The notes: generated by a model not told the origin, from the sequence alone. Shown: positions 41,676 through 51,275, counted from the first letter of the stretch. The stretch: DNA of 62,832 nucleotides from an uncultured Porphyromonadaceae bacterium (GCA_947174235.1 CAMWID010000002.1:1-62832); one strand, 5' to 3'. A program made the numbers and translations.

Positions 41676-42671
41676 ATGAATGAAACAGTGAATATCAGAG
41701 AGTTAAACGATCTGATTGCATCCAAGAGCAGCTTCCTGAGCATGATCCGGAGCGGTATGGATCGCCGTATCGTAGGTCAGAAACATTTGGTTGACTCCCT
41801 GCTCATAGCGCTCCTGTGCAACGGTCATGTCCTTCTTGAAGGCGTTCCCGGTCTTGCGAAGACTCTGGCGATAAAGACGCTTGCCGGACTGGTGGATGCA
41901 AAATACAGCCGTATTCAGTTCACTCCGGACCTTCTTCCTGCCGACGTCATAGGCACCCTCATCTATAGCATAAAGAATGAAAGCTTTGAGGTTAAGAAAG
42001 GTCCTATTTTCGCTAATTTTGTTCTTGCCGATGAAATCAACCGCGCCCCTGCCAAAGTCCAGAGCGCGCTTCTTGAGGCAATGCAGGAACGTCAGGTCAC
42101 AATCGGGGAGGAAACGTTCCCTCTTGACAAGCCGTTCCTTGTTATGGCGACACAGAACCCGATCGAGCAAGAGGGTACATATCCTCTGCCTGAAGCCCAG
42201 ACCGACCGTTTCCTTCTGAAAGTCGTGATAGGCTACCCCAACAAAGAAGAAGAGAAAGTCATCATACGTCAGAACATTCACGGCACTCCGGATCCGATCC
42301 ATGCCGTGGTCAAGACTTCAGAGATTCTTGAAGTACAGAAAATAGTGGAGAAAATCTATATCGATGAGAAGATAGAAAACTACATCGTCGACATAGTATT
42401 CGCCACCCGTGAACCCGGCAAGTTCGGTCTGTCTGATCTTGACAGCATTATCTCATATGGCGCGTCTCCCCGTGCTTCCATAAGCCTTGCCCTCGCTTCA
42501 CGTGCTTACGCGTTCCTTCAGGGTAGAGGTTATGTGATTCCTGAGGATGTGCGTGCCGTCTGTCATGATGTCATGCGCCACCGTATCGGGCTTTCTTACG
42601 AGGCTGAGGCGAACAATATAGGTGCGGATGAGGTTATCACTGCAATACTTGACAAGGTTGTAGTGCCTTGA
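41676..42671 (+). CDS. MoxR-family AAA+ ATPase
   Basis: A 331-residue MoxR-type AAA+ ATPase thought to act as a chaperone for partner vWA proteins. Walker A GVPGLAKTLAIKTL is at about 53-66, and Walker B VLADEINRAPAKVQSALLEAM at about 112-132. MATQNPIEQEGTYPLPEAQTDRF is the family signature. It is first in the bat operon, directly ahead of a DUF58 gene, as in other Bacteroidetes and in many other phyla. Confidence 0.93.
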   Translation: MNETVNIRELNDLIASKSSFLSMIRSGMDRRIVGQKHLVDSLLIALLCNGHVLLEGVPGLAKTLAIKTLAGLVDAKYSRIQFTPDLLPADVIGTLIYSIKNESFEVKKGPIFANFVLADEINRAPAKVQSALLEAMQERQVTIGEETFPLDKPFLVMATQNPIEQEGTYPLPEAQTDRFLLKVVIGYPNKEEEKVIIRQNIHGTPDPIHAVVKTSEILEVQKIVEKIYIDEKIENYIVDIVFATREPGKFGLSDLDSIISYGASPRASISLALASRAYAFLQGRGYVIPEDVRAVCHDVMRHRIGLSYEAEANNIGADEVITAILDKVVVP

Positions 42672-42688
42672 TTGCCCTCATAAAATGT

Positions 42689-42732
42689 CCGGAAATGCGG
42701 GGTTTCAGTTTTTGGAGATTCCGCATTTCCGG
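42689..42732 (+). other. Intercistronic hairpin (moxR/DUF58)
   Basis: CCGGAAATGCGG (42689-42700) pairs perfectly with CCGCATTTCCGG (42721-42732), 20-base loop. No T tract follows, so partial termination or mRNA processing is more likely than a full stop. Confidence 0.55.
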
Positions 42733-42756
42733 TTCAAAATTGAGAATTGATTGAAT

Positions 42757-43638
42757 ATGGACGCAAAAGAGCTGCTTCAGAAAGTCAGGAAAATAGAAAT
42801 AAAAACCCGTGGATTGAGTCAGAATATTTTCGCGGGGGAATATCATACAGCCTTCAAGGGACGTGGTGTGATATTTTCAGAAGTCAGGGAATATCAGCCG
42901 GGAGATGACATACGAGACATAGACTGGAACGTCACGGCAAGACAGAACAAGCCGTATGTGAAGGTATATGAGGAGGAGCGAGAACTGACCATGATGCTCC
43001 TCATAGACGTGAGCGGAAGCAGTGACTTCGGTGCTGTCGGCGATGAGAAAAAAGAAGTTATCGCGGAGATAGCCGCCACCCTGGCGTTCTCTTCAATTCA
43101 GAATAATGATAAGGTCGGGGTGATATTTTTCAGCGACAGGGTGGAGAAATTCATACCTCCGAAAAAAGGTAAGAAGCACATACTTCTTATTATCAGGGAG
43201 ATTATTGATATGAAGCCTCAAAGCAGAGGAACTAATATCGATGTGGCGTTGAAGTTTATGACCAACGCGCTTAAAAAGCGGTGCACCGCTTTTCTTCTCA
43301 GTGATTTTATTGACAGCCATGATTTCTTTTCGAGCATGTCGATCGCTAACCGCAAGCACGATCTTGCCGCGATACAGGTCTATGACAAAAGGGATGCGAG
43401 GCTTCCGGATGTCGGACTTGTCAGAGTCAGGGATATGGAGACCGGAGCCGACCGTTGGATCGACACTTCGTCCGCAAGGGTGAGGAAGGCTTTTGACAAG
43501 GCATGGTATGAACGTCAGCAGAAACTTTCTTCCACCGTAGGAAAATGTGGTGTGGACCTCGCCTCTGTGACTACGGATGAAGATTATGTAAAGGCGTTGC
43601 TGGCATTGTTCCGCAATCGTTCGGGTGCAAGAAGATGA
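42757..43638 (+). CDS. DUF58 domain protein of the bat operon
   Basis: A 293-residue protein with the DUF58 signature SEVREYQPGDDIRDIDWNVTARQ (about 39-61) followed by a vWA-like segment with MIDAS DVSGSS (about 84-89). DUF58 proteins are the usual partners of MoxR ATPases. A TTG two codons upstream could extend it, but ATG at 42757 is preferred. The stop is 140 bases before the next gene. Confidence 0.9.
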   Translation: MDAKELLQKVRKIEIKTRGLSQNIFAGEYHTAFKGRGVIFSEVREYQPGDDIRDIDWNVTARQNKPYVKVYEEERELTMMLLIDVSGSSDFGAVGDEKKEVIAEIAATLAFSSIQNNDKVGVIFFSDRVEKFIPPKKGKKHILLIIREIIDMKPQSRGTNIDVALKFMTNALKKRCTAFLLSDFIDSHDFFSSMSIANRKHDLAAIQVYDKRDARLPDVGLVRVRDMETGADRWIDTSSARVRKAFDKAWYERQQKLSSTVGKCGVDLASVTTDEDYVKALLALFRNRSGARR

Positions 43639-43778
43639 AATAAGTTTTCCCAAAATTTTAATTAAGCCAAAAGTATGAATTATGGGTTGTAAGTCATGAA
43701 GCGGGAAGCTGTCCCGATTCCGTCAGTAACCAGCCATTCATATTTTTTCTAATATATTCAAGCTATTTGATTGAGATA

Positions 43779-44813
43779 ATGAATCAGATAAAAAAATACA
43801 TAACAGTTGTCCTTCTGGTCCTGACAGGTGTGACGTCACTTTCAGCCAAGGTCTCTGTCACGGCACGCCTTGATTCTGTCGATCTGCTGATGGGAAAGCT
43901 TACCACGCTTTCTCTGGAGGTGGTGCAAGACAAGGGTAAACCGGGAGGTTTCCCTATGTTTCGCGACGCCGATCCATCGAAAGGATATGTGGGTATCTGC
44001 GGCGACAGTATCGAGCTCCGTACTTCATATAAGGCAGACACACTTGAACTCGGTTCGGGACGTATACAGATAAACTATTCAGTGCCTCTTCAGGCGTTTG
44101 ATTCCGGAACTTACAGACTTCCGCAATTCGTGTATGTGTCGGAAAGCGATTCCGCCCGATCAAATGCGTTGACTCTTAACGTCGTCCCTGTAAATGTGAC
44201 TGCGGAAGATCCTATAGCCGGTTTCGCTCCGGTGGCAGATCCGGAGAATCCCTCTCTTCTTGACGCCGTTCCGGACTGGATCTATAATTACTGGTGGGTG
44301 CTTCTTCTCCTGCTTCTTGCCGCCGCAGCGACCATCTGGGGTGTCAAGAGATATAAGAAAGAGGGGACAGTGCTCAAAAAGAAACCGGAACCATCTCCAT
44401 ATCAGGTTGCTATTACTCAATTACGTGAACTCAAGGGGAAAAATTTGTGGGAGCAGGGTATGGAAAAAGAATATTTCACACGGCTTACGGAAATTCTCCG
44501 TGTATATCTTGACCGCAGATTCGGAATAAACGCAATGGAGATGACTTCGCGTGAAATCATGGATCATCTTTACAACAGTGATGTAAAAGACAAACGGGAT
44601 TACATACGTCAGATCCTGAGCGTGGCGGATTTCGTGAAGTTTGCAAAAGTCCGTCCGCTGCCTGCCGACAACATTGCGGCTTATGAAAACGCGGTCAGAT
44701 TCGTGGAGGAAACCAAACCTGAACCGGTGGTGTCCGCTGACGGGGCATCTCCCAAAAATGATGAGGACAAAAAGGATTCTGATAATTCTAAACAGAAAGG
44801 AGGCGAGTCATGA
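43779..44813 (+). CDS. Bat operon membrane protein (DUF4381-like)
   Basis: A 344-residue protein with a signal-anchor or signal peptide (about 5-23), a beta-rich periplasmic part (about 24-165), a transmembrane helix (about 172-190, WVLLLLLLAAAATIWGV) and a cytoplasmic helical part with RLTEILRVYLDRRFGINAME, resembling DUF4381/BatI-type proteins. The C-terminus is hydrophilic and ends in QKGGES. A TTG four codons upstream is a weaker start. It overlaps the first vWA gene by four bases (ATGA), so it is translationally coupled. Likely an envelope complex component. Confidence 0.78.
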   Translation: MNQIKKYITVVLLVLTGVTSLSAKVSVTARLDSVDLLMGKLTTLSLEVVQDKGKPGGFPMFRDADPSKGYVGICGDSIELRTSYKADTLELGSGRIQINYSVPLQAFDSGTYRLPQFVYVSESDSARSNALTLNVVPVNVTAEDPIAGFAPVADPENPSLLDAVPDWIYNYWWVLLLLLLAAAATIWGVKRYKKEGTVLKKKPEPSPYQVAITQLRELKGKNLWEQGMEKEYFTRLTEILRVYLDRRFGINAMEMTSREIMDHLYNSDVKDKRDYIRQILSVADFVKFAKVRPLPADNIAAYENAVRFVEETKPEPVVSADGASPKNDEDKKDSDNSKQKGGES

Positions 44814-45787
44814 TGTTGAAATATCCGGCATTCTTATGGCTTTTCTTGCTATACCTGCCGCTTGTGGCGTGGTATGTCTGGAAACATCGTAACGCCAATC
44901 CGTCGTTGGGTATATCCACTATCTCGCCTGTCGCTAATCTTCCGGTGTCGTGGAAAACAGTAGCGATGCATTTTGCTTTTGTTTTACAGCTTGTTGCTAT
45001 CGGCGCTCTGATAGTGGCGTTGGCTCGTCCGCAGACTCACGATCATCTGCGCACTTCAAGAATCGAAGGCACCGATATTGTCATAGCCCTTGACATCTCC
45101 GGAAGTATGAGCGCGAAAGATTTTGAGCCTACAAGGTTTGCAGCTGCGAAGGAAGTGGCGTCAAAATTCGTGAACCAACGCACAGATGACAATATGGGGC
45201 TTGTGGTGTTTGCCGGAGAAAGTTTGTCGCTCATGCCTCTCACAAACGACCGCGCGGCTCTTATGAATGCCATACGTCAGGTGGAAATGGGGGATCTTAA
45301 TGATGGCACGGCGATCGGAGACGGGTTGACAAGCGCCATAAACCGTATCGCTTCAGGAAAAGCAAAATCAAAAAGTATTATCCTGCTGACAGACGGCACG
45401 AACAATGCCGGAGATGTGCCTCCTTCAACAGCGGCTCAGATTGCAAAACAGAAGGGTATCAAGGTATATACGATAGGAGTGGGTACGAATGGCACAATAC
45501 AGATCACTGATCCGTACGGATTCTCCACAACCACAATGGAGACAAAAATTGATGAACAGTCATTGACTGAGATCGCTTCGTTGACAGGTGGAAAATTCTT
45601 CAGGGCGACTGACGAAAAAATGCTTCGTAATGTGTTTGACGAGATAGACAGTCTCGAGAAAACCGTACTTGATGTCGACAAGTTCACTCTCACTGATGAA
45701 AATTTCATGCCTTGGGTTCTTCTCGCGTTGTGTTCTTTTTGTGCTTATCTCCTTATGCGCTACACGGTGTTGAGACGGATCCCCTGA
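44810..45787 (+). CDS. batA: vWA protein BatA
   Basis: A 325-residue protein with two N-terminal transmembrane helices (about 8-24, 55-72), a vWA domain with intact MIDAS DISGSMS (D95, S97, S99) and the later TDGTNNAGDVP motif, and a C-terminal helix (about 295-316). vWA domains bind partners via Mg. BatA and BatB act together in the Bat complex, implicated in oxidative-stress and aerotolerance phenotypes in Bacteroides. The gene starts within the stop of the preceding gene. Confidence 0.92.
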   Translation: MMLKYPAFLWLFLLYLPLVAWYVWKHRNANPSLGISTISPVANLPVSWKTVAMHFAFVLQLVAIGALIVALARPQTHDHLRTSRIEGTDIVIALDISGSMSAKDFEPTRFAAAKEVASKFVNQRTDDNMGLVVFAGESLSLMPLTNDRAALMNAIRQVEMGDLNDGTAIGDGLTSAINRIASGKAKSKSIILLTDGTNNAGDVPPSTAAQIAKQKGIKVYTIGVGTNGTIQITDPYGFSTTTMETKIDEQSLTEIASLTGGKFFRATDEKMLRNVFDEIDSLEKTVLDVDKFTLTDENFMPWVLLALCSFCAYLLMRYTVLRRIP

Positions 45788-45832
45788 TTTTGCGATTGTT
45801 GAAAATATTGAATGATATAAATCGAAATATCA

Positions 45833-46882
45833 ATGTTTAGTTTTGCTTATCCCAAGCTTCTGATGCTCCTTCTTCTGGTGCCTGTGTTTGTTGCCTTATA
45901 TGCATGGGCGCGTTATGCAAGGAGTAAAAATCTGAAAAAGTTTGGCAATCTGAAAGTTTTGTCATCTCTAATGCCGGAGGTGTCGCCATATAAGCCACCT
46001 GTCAAGATCACTCTTGAGATGCTTGCCCTTGCAATGATAATAATTGCATTTGCACGTCCCTGGGGTGGTGTGAAGGATGAGAAGACCGTAAAGGAGGGTA
46101 TAGAGGTGGTGATCGCTGTCGATGCAAGTAATTCGATGCTTGCATCCTCCACATCTGATGAGAAAGGTGTGGACAGGATGCGTACGGCAAAACTGATTCT
46201 CGAGAAACTTATCAACCGTCTTGACAATGACAGGGTAGGGCTTATCGTATATGCGGGGGATGCATACACGCTGATACCTGTCACCAGTGACTATGTGTCG
46301 GCGAAAATGTTTCTAAATTCAATAGATCCTGCCTCAATAGACAATCAGGGCACCAATATTACGGCTGCCATCGACATGGCAGCCAAATCTTTTAGCGAAG
46401 ACAAAAAAATCGGCAAGGCTATAATACTTATAACCGATGCAGAAGATCTGGAAGATTCACAAAGTGTGATGGATGCCGCCAAGACCGCAGCCCGCAACGG
46501 AATACAGCTTGATGTGGTGGGTCTCGGGTCGACAACTCCGGTGCCTATACCCCTAAAAAAAGGTGGGTATCTCATAAATCCGGATACCGGAGAACCGGTA
46601 CGTACGGCTCTCAATGAAGATCTTGCGACAGAAATAGCATCCGCAGGAAAAGGAATTTATGTGAACGCCTCAAACAATGACGCTCTCAATGAACTTGACA
46701 AGCAGCTGGACACGGTAAAAAAGACGGCTCTTGAGTCCAGTTTTTCGGCCATTCATGACGAACTGTTCTCGATTTTCGTATGGTTTGCCCTTGCGATCAT
46801 CGTGATTGATATTTTCGTTCTTGACCGTAAGATCAGTTGGCTTGACAGAATTACTTTTTTCAAAAAGGAGGAAAAGAAATGA
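45833..46882 (+). CDS. batB: vWA protein BatB
   Basis: A 349-residue relative of BatA with the same layout: two N-terminal helices, a vWA domain with MIDAS VDASNSML (D97, S99, S101), and a C-terminal helix. A sequence ITDAEDLEDSQ follows at the expected place of the second MIDAS motif. It overlaps batC by four bases (ATGA). Confidence 0.92.
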   Translation: MFSFAYPKLLMLLLLVPVFVALYAWARYARSKNLKKFGNLKVLSSLMPEVSPYKPPVKITLEMLALAMIIIAFARPWGGVKDEKTVKEGIEVVIAVDASNSMLASSTSDEKGVDRMRTAKLILEKLINRLDNDRVGLIVYAGDAYTLIPVTSDYVSAKMFLNSIDPASIDNQGTNITAAIDMAAKSFSEDKKIGKAIILITDAEDLEDSQSVMDAAKTAARNGIQLDVVGLGSTTPVPIPLKKGGYLINPDTGEPVRTALNEDLATEIASAGKGIYVNASNNDALNELDKQLDTVKKTALESSFSAIHDELFSIFVWFALAIIVIDIFVLDRKISWLDRITFFKKEEKK

Positions 46883-47664
46883 AATCGAGAATTTTGATAA
46901 TATTGTCGCTCCTTTCATTTGCCGTGCTGTCGGCTGGAAGCATCTCGGCGCAATCAGCGGAATCAAACAGGAAAGAGCGTAACTATATCACTGAGGGTAA
47001 CAAGTTGTATAACGACGGGAGGTATCGCGCGGCATATCTGAAATATCAGCAGGCGCTAAAGGAAAACCCTTCTTCTGCCGTAGCTCGTTATAACCTCGGA
47101 CTGTCGCAAATCCGTCTCGGCTCAAATCCGTCTGACACCACTCAGGCTGCAAAAGACATGCTCGCGAATGGCGCGAAAGCCATGGAGCAGGTATCCCAGA
47201 TGGGGAGAGAGAAGCCGATGCTTGCATCGCGTGCGAACTATAATCTCGGCAACATCGCGTTCAATTCCGAGGACTATTCCAATGCCCTGAACTACTATAA
47301 GCAGTCGTTGCGTCTCAACCCCGATGACGAGGCGGCACGCAGAAATTTGCGTATTACGCAGCTGAAACTGCAGAACCAGAATCAGGATCAGGATAAAAAT
47401 CAGGACCAGAATCAAGATCAGGATCAGGATAAAGATCAGCAGAATCAGGATCAGCAGCAAAATCAAGATCAGCAGCAGGATCAGAACCAGGATCAGCAAA
47501 ATCAGGATAAACAGCAGCAGAACCAGCCTGATATCAATCAGCAGACTGCAGATCAGATCTTGAAGGCTATGGAAAATAAAGAGAACCAAACCCGTGCCCG
47601 CATGTCTACGGGGAATCAGGGAGACAAGAGCACAGGAAAGAACCGAAGCCGCAAAAATTGGTAG
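46879..47664 (+). CDS. batC: TPR protein BatC with Gln/Asp repeat tail
   Basis: A 261-residue exported protein with a signal peptide (about 1-25) and TPR repeats over about 38-160 (AYLKYQQALKENPSSAVARY, then NALNYYKQSLRLNPDDEAAR). The tail from about 168 to 220 is a low-complexity Q/D/N/K run encoded by a GATCAG/AATCAG-type DNA repeat. The C-terminus is basic. TPRs likely bind other Bat components in the periplasm. The next gene starts at the very next base after its TAG. Confidence 0.9.
   Translation: MKSRILIILSLLSFAVLSAGSISAQSAESNRKERNYITEGNKLYNDGRYRAAYLKYQQALKENPSSAVARYNLGLSQIRLGSNPSDTTQAAKDMLANGAKAMEQVSQMGREKPMLASRANYNLGNIAFNSEDYSNALNYYKQSLRLNPDDEAARRNLRITQLKLQNQNQDQDKNQDQNQDQDQDKDQQNQDQQQNQDQQQDQNQDQQNQDKQQQNQPDINQQTADQILKAMENKENQTRARMSTGNQGDKSTGKNRSRKNW
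47377..47535 (+). repeat. Degenerate triplet/hexamer repeat in batC
   Basis: About 160 bases made of CAG/CAA with GAT/AAT/AAA codons, such as AATCAGGATCAGGATAAA. It encodes the Q/D tail and is the only extended low-complexity DNA in the window. Confidence 0.85.
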
Positions 47665-48576
47665 ATGAAAAGAGGTTTCTTACATATTGCTATTTTTCTT
47701 TCAGTTTTCTTACTTTCTTTCCATTGTGAAGGGAAGAAGAAAGATGCAGCCATGCCTTTCCTTGAGACCAAAGTCAACAGGTATAATACTGTGGAAGGTG
47801 AAAAAGTAATATATGAGGTCATACTTAATTCTGCCGAAGCGTCTGTCGCGGGAGTGGACGTGGTGTCATTGCCTGAATTTTCCGGGCTTGATGCAGGACA
47901 TATAGCCCCGGATTCACGTTTGGAGGAGGTTGAGGCGGATGGCAGACGCTACTACCGTGCGGTGGTCGACAGATTTTTCATAGGAACCGATACCAAAGGG
48001 AAATACATTGTAAAAGGTGGTGCCTACAGGATAGGAATAAACCGTCAGTTTGCTGTAAACGATCCATTCTGGGGTCCGTCGCTTGCAACAAGGACAGAGA
48101 TGTTTGTCCTTGATGCCCCCGATGTCAGGATTCAAGTCGCCCCTGTCCCTTTAAAGGGGATGCCAGCCGGATTTTCAGGCGCCGTAGGAAGATTTGATAT
48201 TGAGATGACTTTGGTAAACAATGAAGTCAGAGCAGGAGAGGATGCATGTCTGTCTGTGGTGATTTCCGGAAATGGAGACCTCTCAAAATCAAAGTTGCCG
48301 GAAATTCACAAATCCTTTGGCAATGGACTTCATTTCAAATCCATGACAGATTCAATGGAGCATTATATAAAGAATGGCAGCCTTGGGTCAGAGATGGAAA
48401 TAGAATGTCTTTTTTCTGCGGAAAAATCCGGGAAATACACAATTGCCCCCATAGACTTTTCCTACTTTGACAGCGAGGCAGGAAAGTATGTCACGGTAAC
48501 CACTCCTCCTCTTGAGATAGATGTCATTGATGCGGTGAGAGTAAGTGAAGATCCTCCCGTGATCATGGATGTATGA
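47665..48576 (+). CDS. Short BatD-like protein (extra copy)
   Basis: A 303-residue protein with a signal peptide (possible lipobox SFHC, C21). The rest resembles the N-terminal and middle beta-domains of BatD: VAPVPLKGMPAGFSGAVGRFDIEM here and VKPLPKPVPANFSGGVGQFR in the BatD gene next door are clearly related. It stops after a beta-domain (ending VSEDPPVIMDV) and lacks the transmembrane helix and cytoplasmic tail of BatD. It starts one base after the batC stop. Either a duplicated, shortened BatD or an accessory protein. Confidence 0.8.
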   Translation: MKRGFLHIAIFLSVFLLSFHCEGKKKDAAMPFLETKVNRYNTVEGEKVIYEVILNSAEASVAGVDVVSLPEFSGLDAGHIAPDSRLEEVEADGRRYYRAVVDRFFIGTDTKGKYIVKGGAYRIGINRQFAVNDPFWGPSLATRTEMFVLDAPDVRIQVAPVPLKGMPAGFSGAVGRFDIEMTLVNNEVRAGEDACLSVVISGNGDLSKSKLPEIHKSFGNGLHFKSMTDSMEHYIKNGSLGSEMEIECLFSAEKSGKYTIAPIDFSYFDSEAGKYVTVTTPPLEIDVIDAVRVSEDPPVIMDV

Positions 48577-48637
48577 ATCCGATGGCGGCAATTAAAATTT
48601 TTTATCCATTAACCCGAAGTACTACTATATTTTAGAC

Positions 48638-50473
48638 ATGAAACTGAAACTCAAACATATCGTTCTCCTCTTAGTATTGCTTGTCTCAGGTGCTGATGCT
48701 TTTGCTTCTTCTGTCCGGCTTACAGTCGATACCGGAAGAGGGAGGCGTTCCATAAGTGTCGGAGACCTGTTTTATATCTACTATGAGGTGGCGGATCTGG
48801 ATGCTGTGCCGGAAAAACCGGCTTCAGTGCCCGGAGCAAAAGTCATGTATTTTGAACGGACAGGTCAAAGTTCCCGTTTTTCAAGTGTCAATGGAAAGAC
48901 CACCCAGAGTTTCAGCTATACCTATACCCTGACGTTGAGGGCTCAGAAAGAGGGACAATACTCTTTCGGACCGGTCACTGTAGGAAATGTAAAGAGTAAT
49001 GCTGTGACATATTCAATAGGGTCCGCTGCATCTCCTGATCCCGGTCAAAGCACGCAGCCGTCAGCCGATGACAGGCATAACAGTGCGGACGGACCTAAAT
49101 TCATCGGGAAAGGAGACGGAAATCTCTTTTTGAAGGCAGACGTGTCGAAATCTACCGCCTATGAACAAGAGGCGTTGGTGTATACGGTGAAACTTTATAC
49201 CACTTACGACGCCATCAAATTTATTGGTGCGACATCCGCTCCAAAATTCGAAGGTTTTGTCATAGAAGAGTCGAAGGATGTTGCCAATTCGTTTACATAT
49301 GAGACTTATCAGGGAAAGACGTATGCCACGGCGGTAATAGCCCGTTATATTATTTTCCCTCAGATGGAAGGGGATCTCAATGTGATCGGCAACAAGTATA
49401 CCATAAGTGTTGACGAGAGGGAATATTATCATGATCCCATCTGGGGAAGCTTGTCAGTGGCAAGGCCGTTGGAGCTTAATGTAACTCCTAATGACCTTAC
49501 TGTACATGTAAAGCCATTGCCAAAACCGGTTCCTGCCAATTTTTCAGGCGGTGTCGGGCAATTCAGGATAACATCAGATCTGCCGTCACAGAATTTTAAA
49601 AGCAACCAGGCTGCATCTATCGTTTACACAGTCTCAGGCACGGGAAACCTTAAATATGTGAAGCTTCCTGATCTCAACGCTCTATATCCTTCAGAACTTG
49701 AGGTCTATAGCCCTACACCGACTGTCGAGGCAAATGTCGGGAGAACAAACGTAAGCGGTACGGCAAAGTTTGATTATTCCTTCATGCCTCTTGAAGCGGG
49801 GACATTCACCATACCGCCGGTGGAACTTGTATATTTCGACCCTCAGTCTGGAAAATATGAGACATCAGAAGCCAAGGGGTATACGGTAAATGTAGGGAAG
49901 GGAACCGGTTCGGAACGTTCGCAGACCAAAGGAAAACTTTCATTCAACCGGAATCTGTTGCCGTATGACAGTGATCTTTCGGCGGAATATACGCCATATG
50001 TCGAAAGATTTGTATATTGGCTGTTCTATATCCTCCCGGTGTTGATCCTTGCGGGGGCGGTATGTTACTATAGGGCATATTTGAAAGCCAATGCGGATTT
50101 CATGGCTGTAAGGAGCAGAAAAGCAAGCAAGGTGGCAAGAATGCGTCTTAAGAAAGCGGCTGCTTGCCTGAGGAAAAACAGGGTGGATGAGTTTTATGAC
50201 GAGATGCTTGCCGCGCTGTGGGGGTATCTCGGAGACAAACTCAAGATGCCTGTTTCAGAACTCACCCGTCAGAATGTAAGCGATAAATTGTCGGCACACG
50301 GCATACCTGAAAAGGAGATAGGTGAACTCATCTCTCTCATTGATGATTGCGAGTTTGCCAAATATGCTCCTGCCGCGACTAAATCAGACATGAAGCCAGT
50401 ATATGAACGTGGTGTGACAACAATCAACGATATGGAAAGTGCGTTTAAAAAATATGCGTCAAATGAAAAATAA
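48638..50473 (+). CDS. batD: BatD, oxygen-tolerance family membrane protein
   Basis: A 611-residue protein with a signal peptide (about 1-24, ending AFAS), a large beta-rich periplasmic region (about 25-450) of the BatD type, a transmembrane helix (about 463-483, FVYWLFYILPVLILAGAV), and a cytoplasmic helical part (about 484-611). It overlaps batE by 11 bases. BatD is the largest Bat component and is thought to span the envelope with vWA and TPR partners. Confidence 0.9.
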   Translation: MKLKLKHIVLLLVLLVSGADAFASSVRLTVDTGRGRRSISVGDLFYIYYEVADLDAVPEKPASVPGAKVMYFERTGQSSRFSSVNGKTTQSFSYTYTLTLRAQKEGQYSFGPVTVGNVKSNAVTYSIGSAASPDPGQSTQPSADDRHNSADGPKFIGKGDGNLFLKADVSKSTAYEQEALVYTVKLYTTYDAIKFIGATSAPKFEGFVIEESKDVANSFTYETYQGKTYATAVIARYIIFPQMEGDLNVIGNKYTISVDEREYYHDPIWGSLSVARPLELNVTPNDLTVHVKPLPKPVPANFSGGVGQFRITSDLPSQNFKSNQAASIVYTVSGTGNLKYVKLPDLNALYPSELEVYSPTPTVEANVGRTNVSGTAKFDYSFMPLEAGTFTIPPVELVYFDPQSGKYETSEAKGYTVNVGKGTGSERSQTKGKLSFNRNLLPYDSDLSAEYTPYVERFVYWLFYILPVLILAGAVCYYRAYLKANADFMAVRSRKASKVARMRLKKAAACLRKNRVDEFYDEMLAALWGYLGDKLKMPVSELTRQNVSDKLSAHGIPEKEIGELISLIDDCEFAKYAPAATKSDMKPVYERGVTTINDMESAFKKYASNEK

Positions 50474-51275
50474 GATCCTTGTCCTTTTGGCGGTGATGGT
50501 GTTTTCGAATGCCGTCTCATCTTTCGCCGTGAATAAGATTGCGGAAGCAGACTCCGCATACAGCGCCGGAGAATACGGCAAGGCGATAGAGTTATATAAA
50601 ACGGTGGTGGAAGAGGAGGGTAAATCTGTAGCCCTGTTGTATAATCTTGGCAACGCATATTTTCAGGAAGGGGATTATGGCAACGCAATGGTATGTTATC
50701 AGCGTGCCCATCGGCTGGATCCCTCGAATCCGGAAGTAAATGCCAATCTGCGCTATCTCTCCGGAAGAGTGGAAGACGCCAACAAGGCTGAACAAAAAGG
50801 TAAAAGATTCAAGACCGGACAAGACGAACAGTCGTTTTTTCAATCAGTGCATAAATCAGTTGCCGAGAATGTCTCTTCCGATGTTTGGGCGGTTTGGGCT
50901 GCTGTGGCTTTCGTGCTTTTTGTCGGTTGCGTCGCCCTGTATATCTTTACCCGAGGAGTCATCTTGCGAAAAATCGGTTTCTTCGGAGGATTGCTTCTTA
51001 TATGCGTGAGCGTGGTGTTCCTCATATTTTCGTTCATGGGGGCGAGGGCATACCATTCGGCAGACAAAGGAGTGCTCACAGCCTTCAAGACAGTCCTCAT
51101 GACAGAGCCCGGCAAAGATGCTGATGCCGAGAAAGGGCAGGTGCTCACGAAAGGTACAGTCGTTCAGATATTGTCAGAGGAGGTAGACGCGGAAGGAAAC
51201 GTCACATGGTATAAGATACGTCTGAACTCCGACTACATAGGATGGGTGGCGGCATCAGATCTCGACATCATATAA
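50463..51275 (+). CDS. batE: BatE, TPR and SH3-like protein
   Basis: A 270-residue protein with a signal peptide (about 1-21), TPR repeats (about 22-105: AYSAGEYGKAIELYKTVVEE, then YNLGNAYFQEGDYGNAMVCY), two transmembrane helices (about 139-159, 167-188) and a C-terminal SH3-like part (about 200-270: VLTAFKTVLMTEPG, then WYKIRLNSDYIGWVAASD). Start ATG at 50463 lies inside batD. It closes the bat operon. Confidence 0.88.
   Translation: MKNKILVLLAVMVFSNAVSSFAVNKIAEADSAYSAGEYGKAIELYKTVVEEEGKSVALLYNLGNAYFQEGDYGNAMVCYQRAHRLDPSNPEVNANLRYLSGRVEDANKAEQKGKRFKTGQDEQSFFQSVHKSVAENVSSDVWAVWAAVAFVLFVGCVALYIFTRGVILRKIGFFGGLLLICVSVVFLIFSFMGARAYHSADKGVLTAFKTVLMTEPGKDADAEKGQVLTKGTVVQILSEEVDAEGNVTWYKIRLNSDYIGWVAASDLDII

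Noticed and set aside
47377..47535. CRISPR-like array in batC
   Set aside because: Units are short, degenerate codon repeats with no spacers, inside a well-supported reading frame.
47122..47589. Minus-strand ORF encoding a Leu/Ile-rich product
   Set aside because: It is the mirror of the batC Gln/Asp repeat; the hydrophobicity comes from the complement of CAG/GAT codons.
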